From positions 1 through 8,095 of the forward strand of contig VGMA01000072.1 of the NCBI GenBank assembly GCA_016866575.1: DNA of 8,095 nt, given 5' to 3'. The position numbers and the translations under genes are program-made. Below are positions 6,403 through 8,095 of the stretch, one piece after another; positions within the stretch are counted from its first letter, which is position 1, and each line of letters starts with the position of its first letter. The DNA is from Chlamydiota bacterium (lineage in GTDB: Bacteria; Chlamydiota; Chlamydiia; Chlamydiales; VGMA01). The notes beneath the pieces were generated by a model. It worked only from the letters and a program-made list of their open reading frames with translations, ran no database searches and was not told the origin of the DNA.

Positions 6403-7560
6403 TTAAAAAAAAGACTTTATATGATCAAAGAAGCTTTTTTTTCTTGGAAAATTTTGCGGTTTTTCCATTTCGCCAAAGCGTTTAAGCAAATCTTTTTGTT
6501 CATTGCTGAGATTAACAGGTGTCTCGACGTGAACTTTTACTAAAAGATCGCCATTTGTGTGGCTATGGACATTTGGTATACCGCGACCTTTGATCCGGAA
6601 AACTTTATCGGTTTGCGTTCCTTCAGGAATGACAATTTTTTCAGATTCGAAAAGTGTAGGTATTTCCTTTTTTGTTCCAAGAGCTGCTTCAGTAAACGTT
6701 AAAGGCAAGTCGATGTGTAGATCATCTCCGTCACGTCGGAAAAATTCGTGCGGTTTTACTGTAACATAAACGTAGAGATCGCCATTAGGTCCGCCGCCAT
6801 CTCCTGCATCTCCATATCCACCCATCTTGATGCGCATACCGTTGTCAATGCCTGCAGGGATGCGGATATGTACTTTGACTTTGTCCTTTATTTTTCCATC
6901 GCCATGGCATTCACCACAAGGTTTGGTGATAACTGAGCCAGAGCCGTGGCAATGAGGACAAGTGGTAGCCATGCTAAAAAATCCCCTGGACTGCTGGATG
7001 TGGCCATGTCCGTGGCATGTTGAGCATGCTTTGACATCTGAAGGAGAATTAGCGCCTGATCCTTGACATTTTTTGCAGTTCACCATGTTGGTGATAGCAA
7101 CTTCTTTTTCAACGCCTTTGGCAGCTTCTTCAAAAGATAAGGTAATATTGATTTTTTTACTTGCACCCTGGCGAGCGAATCCGCCACCGTGGCCATCTTG
7201 TTCGAAGCCTCCGGCGCCGCCGAAAAAGCTTTCAAAAATAGATCCTCCAGATCCGCCAAACGCTCCCATAAAGGTGCGTAGAGCTTCTTCCATTGAAGAG
7301 AAACCACCTTGACCGCCTGGGAATCCTCCGCCTGCCGCGCCACCTTGCACGCCAGCTTTTCCAAACTGGTCATAAAGGCGTCTTTTGTTCTCGTCAGAGA
7401 GAACTTCGTAGGCTTCAGAAACTTCTTTAAATTTATTTGCAGCGACTGCATCGCCTGGATTTTTGTCCGGGTGATACTTCAAAGCCTGTTTGCGGTAGGC
7501 TTTTTTGATCTCATCTGCTGAGGCATCTTTAGAGATACCAAGAATTTCGTAATATTCCAT
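6403..7560 (-). CDS. dnaJ: Chaperone protein DnaJ (Hsp40)
   Basis: This is the co-chaperone that delivers unfolded proteins to DnaK and stimulates its ATPase in the cytoplasm. All domains of a type I DnaJ are present in 385 residues, a usual length: J domain 1-70 with HPD at 30-32; a Gly/Phe-rich linker about 68-131; a zinc-finger region with four CxxCxGxG repeats starting at Cys162, Cys179, Cys201 and Cys215; and the C-terminal substrate-binding domains from about 225. The ATG shares its A with the rpsU stop (TAATG at 7562-7558) and has no good ribosome binding site of its own, so translation is probably coupled to rpsU. No CIRCE element is visible upstream of the rpsU-dnaJ unit, so HrcA control is not suggested here. 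The rpsU-dnaJ order matches Chlamydia. Confidence 0.98.
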   Translation of the reverse strand: MEYYEILGISKDASADEIKKAYRKQALKYHPDKNPGDAVAANKFKEVSEAYEVLSDENKRRLYDQFGKAGVQGGAAGGGFPGGQGGFSSMEEALRTFMGAFGGSGGSIFESFFGGAGGFEQDGHGGGFARQGASKKINITLSFEEAAKGVEKEVAITNMVNCKKCQGSGANSPSDVKACSTCHGHGHIQQSRGFFSMATTCPHCHGSGSVITKPCGECHGDGKIKDKVKVHIRIPAGIDNGMRIKMGGYGDAGDGGGPNGDLYVYVTVKPHEFFRRDGDDLHIDLPLTFTEAALGTKKEIPTLFESEKIVIPEGTQTDKVFRIKGRGIPNVHSHTNGDLLVKVHVETPVNLSNEQKDLLKRFGEMEKPQNFPRKKSFFDHIKSFF

Positions 7561-7739
7561 TACCGACGTTTTTTGTACTTCAGAGCTTGCTTTTGTTTGT
7601 TTTTCTCGCGAACAGAAGGCTTATCGTGGAAGCGCTTTGCTTTAACGGTCTTCATTACACCTTCTTTATCCAACTTCTTTTTGAGAGTGCGAAGGCATTT
7701 TTCTATGGGTTCGCCCATGCGAATTTTAACACAAACCAT
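7560..7739 (-). CDS. rpsU: 30S ribosomal protein S21
   Basis: This small basic protein of the 30S subunit takes part in translation initiation. The minus-strand frame from ATG 7739-7737 to TAA 7562-7560 encodes 59 residues, beginning MVCVKIRMGEPIEKCLRTLK and ending KYKKRR. The pattern VKIRxGEPIEKCLRxLKKKLDKEGV followed by a KRFHDKPS segment and a Lys/Arg-rich tail is typical of bacterial S21, and the length is close to that of chlamydial S21. A Shine-Dalgarno-like AAAGGAAA lies about nine bases upstream. It is the first gene of a unit with dnaJ. Confidence 0.95.
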   Translation of the reverse strand: MVCVKIRMGEPIEKCLRTLKKKLDKEGVMKTVKAKRFHDKPSVREKNKQKQALKYKKRR

Positions 7740-7777
7740 CTATGAGTTTCCTTTTGAGCAATTTCAATAGACCTCAA

Positions 7778-7806
7778 AGTGTAAAAGAACTTTCCATATT
7801 TTTCAA
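7778..7806 (-). promoter_or_regulatory. Candidate promoter of the rpsU-dnaJ unit
   Basis: On the minus strand TTGAAA (7806-7801, 5/6 match) and TACACT (7783-7778, 4/6 match) are separated by 17 bases. Transcription would start near 7771, about 32 bases before the rpsU ATG. It lies downstream of two terminator hairpins, as expected for an independent unit. No heat-shock-type promoter or CIRCE repeat was seen next to it. Confidence 0.45.
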
Positions 7807-7882
7807 CCCCGAAATCACGCTCTAATTCTTTGCTCTCTAAGAACCATTAGCTCTGCCATTCGTGCTTTGAAATTTAAGATAG

Positions 7883-7905
7883 AAAAAAGGGGGTTAAAAA
7901 CCCTT
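7883..7905 (-). terminator. Second terminator hairpin upstream of rpsU (minus strand)
   Basis: In minus-strand sense, GGGTT (7903-7899) pairs with AACCC (7895-7891) around TTT and is followed by CC and six T (7888-7883). A register pairing AAGGG with CCCTT is also possible. It lies three bases beyond the first hairpin, so the two form a tandem stop for the upstream minus-strand gene. Confidence 0.5.
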
Positions 7906-7907
7906 GT

Positions 7908-7933
7908 AAAATGGGCTTTTAGCCCATTTTTTT
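7908..7933 (-). terminator. Terminator hairpin after the gene entering from the right
   Basis: AAAATGGGCT (7908-7917) and AGCCCATTTT (7921-7930) form a 10-bp stem with a three-base loop. In minus-strand sense it starts at the stop codon of the partial gene (7934-7932) and ends in a short run of four T. The longer T run (7927-7933) lies on the plus strand, but no plus-strand gene in view needs it. Confidence 0.7.
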
Positions 7934-8093
7934 AATGCAGATATTCAATTTTTATTGAACGATAATCACAAAGATCGCCCTGAGAAATTTTTTGAGCCCA
8001 CTCCGTTTCTTTGAGTCTAAGATTGGCCGATTTTTCCTCGATAAGATAGCCGGGTATCGATAAGTCTGAGCCGTCTAGCGTAATAAGTTTTTG
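7932..8093 (-). CDS. C-terminal end of an unidentified protein, possibly TsaB (5' partial)
   Basis: One minus-strand frame is open from the window edge to TAA 7934-7932 (53 residues); the other two reach stops within 25 codons. The end, with the stretch DYRSIKIEYLH, has no clear motif. In Chlamydia the gene directly upstream of rpsU is a TsaB/Gcp-like protein of the tRNA threonylcarbamoyladenosine pathway, and the final IEYLH is reminiscent of the EPLYLR ending of TsaB, but the similarity is weak. The identity rests mainly on synteny. The gene is terminated by the tandem hairpins before rpsU. Confidence 0.5.
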   Translation of the reverse strand, partial: QKLITLDGSDLSIPGYLIEEKSANLRLKETEWAQKISQGDLCDYRSIKIEYLH

Positions 8094-8095
8094 AA

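Noticed and set aside
7080..7451. 123-residue open frame on the minus strand inside dnaJ
   Set aside because: It overlaps the J domain and Gly/Phe linker of dnaJ in another frame; dnaJ is certain and the Gly-rich codons leave the shifted frame open by chance.
7740..7880. Possible CIRCE heat-shock operator before rpsU-dnaJ
   Set aside because: No TTAGCACTC/GAGTGCTAA inverted repeat is present; only a weak imperfect repeat (CTAATTCTT against AAGAACCATTAG) around 7822-7852.

Overview
The window is a stretch of AT-rich bacterial chromosome. It most resembles a member of the Chlamydiae, probably an environmental (non-Chlamydiaceae) lineage. Three observations support this: rpsU lies directly upstream of dnaJ in one tight unit, as in Chlamydia; the BrnQ-type amino-acid carrier is compact; and the other genes are short, interspersed on both strands and partly decayed, as expected of an obligate intracellular bacterium. 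The phylum call is inference from gene order and recall, not from a search.

Left part (1-2910, + strand): the acidic C-terminal end of an unidentified protein, a complete tRNA-Leu(UAA) six bases behind it, a complete branched-chain amino-acid:cation symporter (brnQ), then a GH18 chitinase-like exported protein with its own promoter and a strong ribosome binding site. The GH18 frame is broken by one in-frame TGA. A stem-loop terminator closes this part.

Middle (2916-5216): a CPA2/NapA-type Na+/H+ antiporter gene on the minus strand, full length in one frame but interrupted by TAA at codon 26 and TAG at codon 67. Diverging from it is an intact gene joining an N-terminal GNAT acetyltransferase domain to a C-terminal Nudix hydrolase domain with a perfect Nudix box. 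It ends at an 11-bp perfect hairpin that also serves the converging minus-strand gene.

Right part (5219-8093, all minus strand): read in transcription order, this holds the last 53 codons of an unidentified gene (possibly tsaB by synteny), two tandem terminator hairpins, an rpsU promoter, rpsU, dnaJ (TAATG overlap), and then a 368-residue unknown protein with a Ser-rich N-terminus and one hydrophobic segment. Between dnaJ and this unknown gene is a long hairpin whose 3' arm covers the unknown gene's whole ribosome binding site. A near-consensus promoter (TTGACT-16-TATAAT) lies inside the same element, so that its own transcript would lack the 5' arm. This layout could separate the unknown gene's expression from dnaJ read-through.

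The most interesting points are that promoter/hairpin arrangement, the unknown possible effector or membrane protein it controls, the GNAT-Nudix fusion, and the two adjacent genes that each look intact apart from in-frame stop codons. I saw no CRISPR array, insertion sequence, integrase or phage gene.
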